Assembly: GCA_013153915.1 (NCBI GenBank)
Contig: JAADDL010000153.1
Coordinates: 1-26,829, forward strand
Origin: Campylobacterota bacterium
GTDB taxonomy: Bacteria; Campylobacterota; Campylobacteria; Campylobacterales; JALSKU01
Length of the DNA: 26,829 nt
Direction: 5' to 3'
The position numbers and the translations under genes were made by a program. Within the stretch, counting starts at the first letter, position 1, and each line of letters opens with the position of its first letter. Shown here piece by piece: positions 5,824 through 13,939 of this stretch. Under the pieces are notes generated by a model. The model was not told where the DNA came from and made no database searches. It saw nothing but the letters and a program-made list of their open reading frames with translations.

Positions 5824-7869
5824 ATGGAAAAATTTTTAGAAGAACTTAATGAAGAGCAAAAAAAAGCAGCTAAAACCATAGACGGACCCATCTTGATATT
5901 GGCCGGAGCAGGAAGCGGAAAAACAAAAACCATTACTTCAAGACTGGCATTTTTACTATCTATCGGGATAGACCCCGCAAACACTCTAACTCTAACATTT
6001 ACAAATAAAGCGGCAAACGAAATGAGAGAAAGAGCTTTAAAGATGATAGGCAACATCTCATATCCGCCTTTGCTTTGCACTTTTCATAAATTCGGACTAC
6101 TTTTTTTAAAATTTCATATAGATAAAATAGACAGAAAAAACAATTTCGTCGTCATAGATGGAGACGACAAGAAAAGAATCATCAAAAATTTAGGAACAGA
6201 GCTTCCCGTCTCCTTGGTAGCAAGTGAAATATCAAAATACAAAAACTCTCTCATATCTCCCAAAACCGCAATAGAAAAAGCTATCCAGCCAAACTATAAG
6301 ATAATAGCCTCTTTATACAAAAGCTATGAAGAGTACCTCGCAAAAAATAACCTTGTTGACTTTGACGATTTGTTATCTTTGACCTATAAGATACTTGACG
6401 AAAACCCCGAACTTTGCGAACAAACCAGTCAAAGATACAAATATATCATGATAGATGAGTATCAAGATACAAACGAACTACAATACAAAATAGTCAAAAA
6501 ACTCTGCTCCACGCACAATAACATCTGTGTCGTCGGAGACGACGACCAAAGCATATACGGATGGAGAGGTGCGAACATCAAAAATATACTTGAATTTGCC
6601 GATAAATTTGAAAATACCAAAATAATAAAGCTTGAAAAAAATTACCGCTCCACAAAACAGATACTCAAAGTTGCAAACGATTTGATAGAACACAACAGAG
6701 GAAGACTCGGAAAAAAACTTGAAAGCACCAAGGGTGACGGAAAAGAGGTGGAACTTATCGACTCCGAAAACGAAACAACCGAAGCCAATATCATCTCAAA
6801 TAGAGTAAAAAAACTGATAGACAAAGGGGTGAGTCCAAATGAAATCGCCATACTTTATAGAATCAACGCACTTAGTCGTTCTATCGAAGAGGGGCTAAAT
6901 CGAAACTCCATACCCTATAAAATGGTAGGAGGGGTTAAATTTTACGAGCGAGCGGAGATAAAAGACCTTATAAGCTATCTAAGAGTCATAGCAAATCCAA
7001 ATGATGATTTCTCATTTAAGAGGATAATAAATAGACCCAAAAGGGGTATAGGAAAAGTAACTATCGATAAAGTAGCCAAAGCCGCTTACGACAATAAACA
7101 ATCTATCCATGGTTTTCTCTCCAGCAATCTTGACAATATGCAATCTATAATAAAAAGTAAAAAAAGTTTAGAGGAGATGAAAAAATTTATCAAAGATTTG
7201 AAAAGATTATCAAAAAGCGTTCAAAACTCTACATACGAATTTATAGATAAACTCGAAGAGACATTTCACATAAAAGAGTACTATTATAATCTGCCCGACT
7301 CTATCGACAAGGTAGCCAACATCGATGAATTTTACGGACTTTTTAGGGATTTTGTCGTCTCCAACCCAAATGCCAGTATTGATGATTTTTTAAACGATAT
7401 AACACTCCAAAGCGACCAAGACCAAATAGATAACGAAAGCATATCCATCATGAGTATTCATGCAAGTAAAGGTTTGGAGTTTGACCATCTTTTTGTCATC
7501 GGGCTTGAAGAGGGATTTTTCCCTATCACGGGAGAAGGTAGCGATATAGAAGAGGAGAGACGACTCGGATATGTGGCTATGACTAGGGCGAAAGAGGAGT
7601 TGACTCTTAGCTGTTCGTCAAGCAGATTTTACAAAGGTAGAAGAGCGACTTTGGGGAAAAGTAGATTTTTGACGGAGTGCGGTATCTGCAAGGGTAGCTT
7701 AAGTCTTGAAAAAACGACATCCTTTAGAAAAGGCGACCTTGTTAAACATAAGATTTTCGGTATGGGAAGAGTTTTGGAGGTAAATAAAATCAAAAGAGAA
7801 TTTAAACTCCATATAAATTTCGGAGGCACAAAAAGAGATATTCTCGCCTCATTCGTAGAGAAGATATGA
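5824..7869 (+). CDS. uvrD: UvrD/Rep-family 3'-5' DNA helicase
   Basis: Superfamily 1A helicase of 681 residues, acting in nucleotide excision and mismatch-type repair and in removal of stalled complexes. Motifs appear in order: Walker A AGAGSGKT (27-34), TFTNKAANEM (motif Ia), IDEYQDTN near 211-218 (Walker B), DDDQSIYGWRGA near 239-250 (motif III), NYRS, SIHASKGLEFDHLFVIGLEE from about 543 (motif V), and RRLGYVAMTRAKEEL near 579-593 (motif VI). The C-terminal segment from about 635 (KGDLVKHKIFGMGRVLEVN) is the small Tudor-like domain that in PcrA/UvrD contacts RNA polymerase, which favours UvrD/PcrA over Rep. It is first in a chain of overlapping genes; its stop overlaps truB by four bases. 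Confidence 0.95.
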   Translation: MEKFLEELNEEQKKAAKTIDGPILILAGAGSGKTKTITSRLAFLLSIGIDPANTLTLTFTNKAANEMRERALKMIGNISYPPLLCTFHKFGLLFLKFHIDKIDRKNNFVVIDGDDKKRIIKNLGTELPVSLVASEISKYKNSLISPKTAIEKAIQPNYKIIASLYKSYEEYLAKNNLVDFDDLLSLTYKILDENPELCEQTSQRYKYIMIDEYQDTNELQYKIVKKLCSTHNNICVVGDDDQSIYGWRGANIKNILEFADKFENTKIIKLEKNYRSTKQILKVANDLIEHNRGRLGKKLESTKGDGKEVELIDSENETTEANIISNRVKKLIDKGVSPNEIAILYRINALSRSIEEGLNRNSIPYKMVGGVKFYERAEIKDLISYLRVIANPNDDFSFKRIINRPKRGIGKVTIDKVAKAAYDNKQSIHGFLSSNLDNMQSIIKSKKSLEEMKKFIKDLKRLSKSVQNSTYEFIDKLEETFHIKEYYYNLPDSIDKVANIDEFYGLFRDFVVSNPNASIDDFLNDITLQSDQDQIDNESISIMSIHASKGLEFDHLFVIGLEEGFFPITGEGSDIEEERRLGYVAMTRAKEELTLSCSSSRFYKGRRATLGKSRFLTECGICKGSLSLEKTTSFRKGDLVKHKIFGMGRVLEVNKIKREFKLHINFGGTKRDILASFVEKI

Positions 7870-8693
7870 ATAGAGTATTTGTGGCAAACAAACCAACAGG
7901 TATCAGCTCCAATAGCTATCTAAGAAAAATAAAAAAGAGATACGGAGTAAAAAAAGCGGGATATTCAGGTACGCTTGACCCTTTTGCATCGGGTTGTTTG
8001 ATAGTGGCTTTCAATCAATACACAAAACTCTTTAGATTTTTTAAAAAAAGTCCAAAAAGATATATCGCCACTTTACATCTTGGGGCAAAAAGCCCTACGC
8101 TAGATACCGAAAAGATAGAAAAGATTTATGAAATCAAGCCTACCGAAGAAGAGACTATAAAAAAGATATTTCAAGATATGATAGGAGAGATAGAGTACTT
8201 TCCGCCGAAATATTCCGCCAAAAAGATAGAGGGCAAAAAAGCTTACGAGTTGGCAAGAGAAGGCAAAGAGTTTGAACTAAAAAAGATAAAAAGCACCATT
8301 TACGAACTTAAACTTATAAGTTATGAACATCCGTATATAACATTTGATATTACGGTAAGCGAAGGGGCATACATAAGAAGTATAGCGCAAATCATATCCG
8401 AAAGTTTGGGTACCGTAGGTTCGCTAAACTACCTTGAGAGAAAAAAAGAAGGCGACTTCGTATATGAAAATGAAAAGTTTTTAAACCCCGTTTCATACTT
8501 AAAAACAAAAAGCAATCGCTACTTAAAAGATATATCCGACATTTCGCTCGGAAAAAAATTACGAAAAGAGGATTTTGAGATGAGTTTTAACGGAGAATAT
8601 CATATACTCAACAATGAGTATCTTAGTATCATCAAAATAGAAGACCAAACCGTTAGCTACCTAATAAACAACATAAGGCTGGATATATGTTAG
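7866..8693 (+). CDS. truB: tRNA pseudouridine-55 synthase TruB
   Basis: Makes pseudouridine 55 in the T-loop of tRNAs. It has 275 residues. The N-terminal signature VANKPTGISS is followed by the catalytic motif AGYSGTLDPFASG, whose aspartate is residue 38; later segments PPKYSAKKIEGKKAYELAREG and GAYIRSIAQ are standard TruB motifs. The C-terminal part is short and lacks a full PUA domain. The ATG overlaps the uvrD stop (ATGA) and its stop overlaps the csrA start by seven bases, so translation is probably coupled along the operon. Confidence 0.95.
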   Translation: MNRVFVANKPTGISSNSYLRKIKKRYGVKKAGYSGTLDPFASGCLIVAFNQYTKLFRFFKKSPKRYIATLHLGAKSPTLDTEKIEKIYEIKPTEEETIKKIFQDMIGEIEYFPPKYSAKKIEGKKAYELAREGKEFELKKIKSTIYELKLISYEHPYITFDITVSEGAYIRSIAQIISESLGTVGSLNYLERKKEGDFVYENEKFLNPVSYLKTKSNRYLKDISDISLGKKLRKEDFEMSFNGEYHILNNEYLSIIKIEDQTVSYLINNIRLDIC

Positions 8694-8929
8694 TTCTATC
8701 AAGAAAAGTAGGAGAAAGCGTACACATAGGCGACGACATAGAGATAAAAATCATCTCAATCTCTAAAGACAAAGTCAAACTCGGCTTTGAAGCCCCTAAA
8801 AATGTAGCCGTTATTAGAAGCGAACTAAGAGAAGCGGTCATAGACGCAAACATAGAGGCTAGCAAAAACGATAACCAAGATAGCGATATTGAGCTATTGA
8901 AAAAATTATCCATCGAGAAAAGCGAGTGA
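8687..8929 (+). CDS. csrA: CsrA, post-transcriptional regulator
   Basis: Small dimeric RNA-binding protein that binds GGA-containing hairpins, usually over ribosome sites, to repress translation. It has 80 residues and starts MLVLSRKVGESVHIGDDIEI; the RNA-contact residues Leu4 and Arg44 are kept. In Campylobacter and Helicobacter CsrA controls motility and flagellin, with the flagellar assembly factor FliW as antagonist; fliW is not in this window. The gene is nested between truB (seven-base overlap) and ispE (four-base overlap, GTGA), so its synthesis should follow translation of truB. Confidence 0.97.
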   Translation: MLVLSRKVGESVHIGDDIEIKIISISKDKVKLGFEAPKNVAVIRSELREAVIDANIEASKNDNQDSDIELLKKLSIEKSE

Positions 8930-9720
8930 AAATAAAATCTTACGCAAAAGTCAATATATTTTTAAAAATCGTCGGCACAAAAGAGAATTATCACCTCATC
9001 AACTCAAGATTTATGCTTGTTAAAAACCTATATGACACTTTAACTTTTGAAAAAAAAGATAAAAGCGATAAGAACTTTGTGATAGAGGGTAGCTTCTCTT
9101 GCGAAACAAAACAAAATATTATATATAAAATCTATGAAAAATTGCTTGAAATAGATGAGTTAAGAGAAGACTTGATAGACTTTTTTACCCACCATAAAGT
9201 ATGCGTAAAAAAAAATATACCCGAATTTGCGGGACTAGGGGGAGGTAGCTCCAACGCCGCCGCTTTTTTAAAGCTTATAAACCAAACTTTATCTCTCAAA
9301 CTTAGCACAAACGATATGGTAAACTTATCAAAAACACTCGGAGCGGATATCGCATTTTTTCTTCACGATTTTGAAAGTGCCGAAGTCCTAGGTATCGGCG
9401 AAAAAGTCAAAAGATTTGACGAATCGGCATTGGATATAAAGACCCTAACGCCTCCTATTAAGTGCGAAACTCCTCTTGTGTATAAAAAGTATAGAGAGAT
9501 TTTAAACCGAAATTATGATAAAATTACGAAAGATAACCGCTTGCTTGGCAAAAAACTTCAAAAGATGAGTAGCGAAGATATATTGAAAAATTTTGACATT
9601 TATGAGCTAAATGACCTTTATAGCGCGGCTTTGAAGATATATCCCAAACTTAGGGAGTATCAAAAGGAAAACTATTTTTTTAGCGGAAGCGGAAGTACAT
9701 TTTTTAAAAGGATTTCATAG
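8926..9720 (+). CDS. ispE: 4-diphosphocytidyl-2-C-methyl-D-erythritol kinase IspE
   Basis: GHMP kinase that phosphorylates the 2-hydroxyl of CDP-methylerythritol in the MEP isoprenoid pathway. It has 264 residues. It begins with the GTG codon at 8926 overlapping the csrA stop; KSYAKVNIFLKIVG is the family start with the active-site lysine. The ATP-binding loop PEFAGLGGGSSNAAA lies near 99-113, LGADIAFFLHD follows, and the C-terminal FFSGSGSTFF near 251-260 is the third GHMP motif. Its stop overlaps the smpB start by one base. The product feeds quinone side chains and peptidoglycan carriers. Confidence 0.95.
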   Translation: MKIKSYAKVNIFLKIVGTKENYHLINSRFMLVKNLYDTLTFEKKDKSDKNFVIEGSFSCETKQNIIYKIYEKLLEIDELREDLIDFFTHHKVCVKKNIPEFAGLGGGSSNAAAFLKLINQTLSLKLSTNDMVNLSKTLGADIAFFLHDFESAEVLGIGEKVKRFDESALDIKTLTPPIKCETPLVYKKYREILNRNYDKITKDNRLLGKKLQKMSSEDILKNFDIYELNDLYSAALKIYPKLREYQKENYFFSGSGSTFFKRIS

Positions 9721-10175
9721 TGTATAGAGTTGTAGCAAGAAATAAAAAAGCTTTTCACGATTATGAAATACTTGAAAAATTTGAAGCGGGCATATCCCTA
9801 AAAGGTAGCGAGGTAAAAGCCATAAGACAGGGAAGAGTCAATCTAAAAGAGAGTTATGTTAAGATTATAAAAGGAGAGGCTTTTCTTTTAAATGCCCACA
9901 TATCACACTTAGATACCGCAAACCCCCACTACAGACCCGATGAAAGACGAGCCAGAAAATTGCTATTGCATAGAAAAGAGATAGATAGACTCCTTGGAAA
10001 GATAACAAAAGACGGGCTTACTCTCGTGCCTCTTAGCATATATATAAACAACAAAAATCTCATCAAAGTTCAAATAGGTTTGGCAAAAGGTAAAAAGCTC
10101 CACGACAAAAGAGAAACCTTAAAAAGAAAACAAGCCGATAGAGACGCTAGGGCGGCTATGAAAAAGTACATATAA
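9720..10175 (+). CDS. smpB: SsrA-binding protein SmpB
   Basis: Binds tmRNA and takes it to stalled ribosomes for trans-translation. It has 151 residues. The conserved core FEAGISLKGSEVKAIRQGRVNLKESYV lies near 20-46, and the C-terminal tail DKRETLKRKQADRDARAAMKKYI enters the decoding centre. The start is GTG at 9720, sharing one base with the ispE stop (TAGTG). The tmRNA gene itself (ssrA) is not in the window. The tag it adds would be the substrate for the proposed SspB-like adaptor at 4239-4712. Confidence 0.96.
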   Translation: MYRVVARNKKAFHDYEILEKFEAGISLKGSEVKAIRQGRVNLKESYVKIIKGEAFLLNAHISHLDTANPHYRPDERRARKLLLHRKEIDRLLGKITKDGLTLVPLSIYINNKNLIKVQIGLAKGKKLHDKRETLKRKQADRDARAAMKKYI

Positions 10176-10176
10176 A

Positions 10177-11073
10177 ATGAAACATTACGAAATAGAAAAC
10201 AAATATCTCATCAAAAGAGCGAAAGCCTTAAAATTTTTAAAAAATATAAACCGCAAAAAAAATCATATAGAACAAATCTACATAAAATACGGCAAAAACA
10301 GCATAAAAAGGATAAGAAAGCTCAATAAACGATATATTTTGACCGTCAAAAAGGGCAGAGGCAGGATAAAAGAGGAGTATGAAAAAGAGATATCGAAAAA
10401 AAGATATAAAAAACTCTCCAAAAAACGCATCGGCTATCCTATCAAAAAAGATAGATATGTATTTTTTCTCAAAGATAAAAAGTATGAGCTTGATATATTT
10501 AAAAAAAGATTTAAAGGATTAGCATTTTTAGAGATAGAGTTTAAAAACAAAAAAGAGCTGTTATCTTATAAACCTCCGAAAATTTTAAAAAGATTTATCA
10601 TAAAGGATGTCAGCGATGAGAGAGACTACTCAAATGCCGACCTTGCTCTTAAAAAGTATGAAGATAACGATATATCAAAACTTAAAAACAACAAAAAAGC
10701 TTTAAAGAAAAAACTAAAATCAAAAAATCTAAACATCGCTTCGCTTCTTTATATAAAACTCTATATAAATCTGCAAGATATAAAAAAGTCTTTTTTACTT
10801 TACCGAAATACCTCCGAAAAAAACTCTCTTTCAAAGCTTAAAACGGCTCTAAAAAAGACAAAATCCACCATAAAAGTCTTCAAAAAGTATATACCTTCAA
10901 ATATCTACGATAAATTGCAAACCGTCTTAAAAGAGGCGTTAAAAGAGCCGAAAAACACCGATAAAGCGATATTTGATATTCAAAATTTTGCAGATAATTT
11001 AGATTTTTATCTTTTACCTCTTGCTAAATTGCCTCCTAAAAAGAGACTAAAAGATCAAATCATCACTTTTTAA
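10177..11073 (+). CDS. CYTH-domain protein with a CHAD-like C-terminal region
   Basis: A 298-residue, extremely lysine-rich protein. Residues 1 to about 158 fit the CYTH (triphosphate tunnel) fold: the ExExK motif EIENK (5-9), RIRKLNKRYILTVKKG (45-60), KEEYEKEI (65-72), YELDIF (103-108) and LAFLEIEF (115-122). Such domains hydrolyse or bind triphosphates or polyphosphate with divalent metal. Residues about 165-298 are predicted helical, with SKLKTALKKTKSTIKVFKKY resembling the repeated helix of CHAD polyphosphate-binding domains, but without their usual histidine. It starts one base after the smpB stop and probably ends the uvrD operon. A class IV adenylate cyclase is less likely. The substrate is unknown. 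Confidence 0.75.
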   Translation: MKHYEIENKYLIKRAKALKFLKNINRKKNHIEQIYIKYGKNSIKRIRKLNKRYILTVKKGRGRIKEEYEKEISKKRYKKLSKKRIGYPIKKDRYVFFLKDKKYELDIFKKRFKGLAFLEIEFKNKKELLSYKPPKILKRFIIKDVSDERDYSNADLALKKYEDNDISKLKNNKKALKKKLKSKNLNIASLLYIKLYINLQDIKKSFLLYRNTSEKNSLSKLKTALKKTKSTIKVFKKYIPSNIYDKLQTVLKEALKEPKNTDKAIFDIQNFADNLDFYLLPLAKLPPKKRLKDQIITF

Positions 11074-11082
11074 ACTCTTTTT

Positions 11083-11091
11083 TGTTAAAAT
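11083..11091 (+). promoter_or_regulatory. Putative extended -10 promoter of ubiE-xseA
   Basis: TGTTAAAAT (TG, one base, TAAAAT) after a T-run, 29 bases before the ubiE TTG start, in the 47-base gap after the CYTH gene. No -35 box is evident. Read-through from the uvrD operon is also possible. Confidence 0.4.
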
Positions 11092-11120
11092 CAAAAAAAA
11101 TATAACCTCAGGGATAAGCT

Positions 11121-11831
11121 TTGGATAAACAGAAAAAAATAGTCTCTATGTTTGACGATATAGCCTCCACCTACGATACCGCCAACAGAGTTATGACTAT
11201 GGGCGTAGATATTCAGTGGAGAAAAAAGGCGTGTGATCTCTCTTATGAGATTTACGGCAAAAAAAAGATAGAAAAGATAGTCGATGTCGCCTGCGGTACG
11301 GGCGATATGATGGGTTTTTGGGATAAACAGGCAAAAAAAAGCGATATAACCGTAAAAGAACTTATAGGCGTCGACCCCTCCGAAGGCATGGTCGAAGTAG
11401 CTAAAAAGAAATTTCCAAACTACACTTATCATATAGCAAAAGCGACAGAAATCCCTTTGCAAGACTCTTGTGCGGATTTTATAAGCATCACTTACGGTAT
11501 ACGAAATGTAGTCCAAAGACAAGAGGCTTTGCATGAGTTTAATAGGGTCTTAAAAAAAGACGGATTAGTGGTGATACTTGAATTTATGAAAGATGAAAAT
11601 AAAAATATTTTAAAAAAGATAAGAGATATCTATATGCATAAAATCTTGCCGTATGTTGGAGGAGCGATATCTAAAAACTTAGAAGCTTACAAATATCTAC
11701 CAAACTCCATAGAAAATTTCGTCACCATAAAAGGTATGCATGAAGAGTTGAAAACAGCGGGTTTTGACATAGTATATACTAAAAGTTTCTCTATGGATGT
11801 ATCCACTCTTATCATAGCAAAAAAGATATGA
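11121..11831 (+). CDS. ubiE: Demethylmenaquinone C-methyltransferase (UbiE/MenG)
   Basis: SAM-dependent methylation of demethylmenaquinone, the last step of menaquinone synthesis. It has 236 residues. The start is TTG at 11121, with AGGGA at 11110-11114 at good spacing, and the family N-terminus VSMFDDIASTYDTANRVMTMGVDIQWR follows at once. The SAM motif VDVACGTGDM is at 54-63 and GVDPSEGMVEVAKKKFP is motif I-post. DFISITYGIRNV is the UbiE signature. Menaquinone is the main respiratory quinone in this phylum, made by the futalosine route, so MenG activity is expected rather than ubiquinone methylation. Its stop overlaps the xseA ATG by four bases. Confidence 0.94.
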   Translation: MDKQKKIVSMFDDIASTYDTANRVMTMGVDIQWRKKACDLSYEIYGKKKIEKIVDVACGTGDMMGFWDKQAKKSDITVKELIGVDPSEGMVEVAKKKFPNYTYHIAKATEIPLQDSCADFISITYGIRNVVQRQEALHEFNRVLKKDGLVVILEFMKDENKNILKKIRDIYMHKILPYVGGAISKNLEAYKYLPNSIENFVTIKGMHEELKTAGFDIVYTKSFSMDVSTLIIAKKI

Positions 11832-13081
11832 TACCGGCTATAAGCGTATCGACTCTCAACAATAGGATAAAATCCTTACTGGAAACTACATTTTTATCCG
11901 TTGCCGTTGAGGGAGAAGTCTCAAGAGTAACTTATCACGGCTCGGGACACCTCTATTTTACACTAAAAGACGCATCTTCTTCCATATCTTGCGTAATGTT
12001 TAAAGGCAATAACCAAAAGCTGAAATTTAGACTCGAAGAGGGCATGAAGATAATCGTATACGGCTCTATATCGGTCTATACGCCAAGAGGAAGCTATCAG
12101 ATAAACTGCACCTCTTTAGAGCCTTCGGGAAGCGGAGCTTTGGCTTTGGCGTTCGAGCAACTCAAAAAGAAGTTATCCTCAAAAGGATATTTTAACGATG
12201 AGCTAAAAAAACCCGTTGCAAAATTTCCAAAAGCCGTAGCTATCATCACATCAAAAACCGGTGCGGCTTTGCAAGATATGCTAAGAGTGGCACAAAAAAG
12301 ATGGCCGCTTTTAAAGATAATACTCATAGACACTTTGGTTCAAGGCGAAAATGCGGCAGAAGATATAGCTAAAAATATCGCTTTTGCCGACACTTTAAAT
12401 GTCGATGTTATCGTCGTAGGTAGAGGCGGAGGAAGTTTGGAAGACCTTTGGGCTTTCAACGAAGAGATAGTAGCCGACGCTATTTACAAAGCAAAAACCC
12501 CCGTAGTTTCCGCCGTAGGACATGAGATAGATTTTATGATAAGCGACTTTACCGCCGATTTGAGAGCACCGACTCCGTCTGCGGCTTTTGAGATGATACT
12601 TCCCGATAAAAACGAATACCTTATCTATATAGACAATTTAATAGACTCGATGGAAAAATCCATCAAAAGAATACTCGTATCAAAATATGAAAAAATAAAA
12701 TACTTATACGATTTATTTAAACAAAATTCGATAGCGACTAAGATATCGTTTTTTAAAAAAGAGATTCACTCTATCGAAGAGAGATTAAAAGAATCTCTTT
12801 CTTTAATATTGGAAAAAAAACAAAGAGAGTTAAACGACGCAAAAGAGCTTTTGTTTCAAAAAGCTTCCTATATACTACAAAGAAAAGAGCAGATATTGTC
12901 TTTAGCCGTTTCATCGCTGGAGATAAACAACCCTTCAAAAAAGATAAAAAAGGGTTTTGCTCAAATCGTAAAAAACGGCAAGATTATAGACCTTGAAGAT
13001 ATTGAAGAAGAAGATATGTTTGAGCTTATATCGAAAAATGTCAAAATAGAAGCGAAAGCAGTCAAAAAAAGTAGTCTATAG
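11828..13081 (+). CDS. xseA: Exodeoxyribonuclease VII large subunit XseA
   Basis: Catalytic subunit of the single-strand exonuclease VII. It has 417 residues. The N-terminal OB-fold (EGEVSRVTYHGSGHLYFTLK near 27-46) precedes the catalytic core, with GRGGGSLEDLWAFNEE near 197-212 and VSAVGHEIDFMISDFTADLR near 228-247, followed by PTPSAAFE. A long coiled-coil region (about 265-355) is where small XseB subunits bind; xseB is not adjacent. The gene ends with TAG in the centre of a palindrome shared with the convergent sppA gene, six bases of overlap. Confidence 0.95.
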   Translation: MIPAISVSTLNNRIKSLLETTFLSVAVEGEVSRVTYHGSGHLYFTLKDASSSISCVMFKGNNQKLKFRLEEGMKIIVYGSISVYTPRGSYQINCTSLEPSGSGALALAFEQLKKKLSSKGYFNDELKKPVAKFPKAVAIITSKTGAALQDMLRVAQKRWPLLKIILIDTLVQGENAAEDIAKNIAFADTLNVDVIVVGRGGGSLEDLWAFNEEIVADAIYKAKTPVVSAVGHEIDFMISDFTADLRAPTPSAAFEMILPDKNEYLIYIDNLIDSMEKSIKRILVSKYEKIKYLYDLFKQNSIATKISFFKKEIHSIEERLKESLSLILEKKQRELNDAKELLFQKASYILQRKEQILSLAVSSLEINNPSKKIKKGFAQIVKNGKIIDLEDIEEEDMFELISKNVKIEAKAVKKSSL

Positions 13082-13091
13082 ACTACTTTTT
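13066..13091. terminator. Bidirectional terminator shared by xseA and sppA
   Basis: Perfect 26-base palindrome with core GTAGTCTATAGACTAC (13071-13086), flanked by A5 on the left and T5 on the right. It gives a GC-containing stem and a U-run on both strands. Both stop codons sit at the dyad centre: xseA TAG at 13079-13081 and sppA TAG read from 13078-13076. Confidence 0.8.
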
Positions 13092-13939
13092 AATCCCGAG
13101 ACATAAACGCTTATTTTTGAAAATACTCCGTCAAGAAATTTATCTAAATATTTCTCATACTTATCTTTTTCTTTCCATTTGGGCACTACGACCGCACTAT
13201 CTTGAATAATTGCCTGTTTAGCGTCGTAAATAGAGCCGATGCCGTCAACAAGCCCAACCATCTTTGCTCTAGAAGCCGAAAATATATGAGCGTCCGCAAA
13301 TTTATCCTTATCTTCTATCTTTAAGCCTCTTGCCTTGGCTACGTCAAACACAAAGCGGTTATACGTATCTTGCAACACTTGATTTAATTCGGCTTTTTCG
13401 TCTTCAGTCCATGCCCTCGTAAATGTTCCCGCCTCTTTGTATTTACCGGCTTTCAAAACCTGCTCTTTTACACCGAGTTTACTTGCAAGCCCTTCAAGGT
13501 CGAAACCGTCATATATAACGCCGATAGACCCTACGATAGCACCGGGGTTCGCTATGATTTTGTCCGCCCAAATACCGGCATAGTAACTTCCGCTAGCCAT
13601 AACACCCGCGGCATACACGACGACCGGTTTTTTTTGATGTAGCCTTTTTATAGCCAAACTCATCTCAACCGAAGGCGCTACAAGCCCTCCGGGAGAGTCT
13701 ATATAAACCAGTACGCCTTTTATATTGCTATCTTCAGCCTCTTTTATCCGTTTTAAAAAATCAGAGCTACTCACTATGGGACCGACTATATCTATCCTCA
13801 TTAGATTGGGTTTACTTAATTCCTCTTTATCCGATCTTAGAAAATAGCCTATAGCCAAAGCCATAAAAAGCAAAATAAAAAAATACTTCTTTATAAAATC
13901 CAAAAACCCCGTAATAAAATCAAAAATAGCTCTAAACAT
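13076..13939 (-). CDS. sppA: Signal peptide peptidase SppA (S49 serine protease)
   Basis: Membrane-anchored protease that clears cleaved signal peptides. It has 287 residues, the short single-domain form. One transmembrane segment is at about 18-35 (KKYFFILLFMALAIGYFLR), with the rest outside the cytoplasm. The catalytic serine is Ser116 in MASGSYYAG, and the general-base lysine is Lys168 in GKYKEAG. Their 52-residue spacing equals that of the Ser147/Lys199 dyad described for Bacillus subtilis SppA. DSPGG at 81-85 is the conserved oxyanion-side motif. Its start overlaps the stop of the mqnX-like gene by eight bases, so the two are co-transcribed. Confidence 0.94.
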   Translation of the reverse strand: MFRAIFDFITGFLDFIKKYFFILLFMALAIGYFLRSDKEELSKPNLMRIDIVGPIVSSSDFLKRIKEAEDSNIKGVLVYIDSPGGLVAPSVEMSLAIKRLHQKKPVVVYAAGVMASGSYYAGIWADKIIANPGAIVGSIGVIYDGFDLEGLASKLGVKEQVLKAGKYKEAGTFTRAWTEDEKAELNQVLQDTYNRFVFDVAKARGLKIEDKDKFADAHIFSASRAKMVGLVDGIGSIYDAKQAIIQDSAVVVPKWKEKDKYEKYLDKFLDGVFSKISVYVSGLKSSL

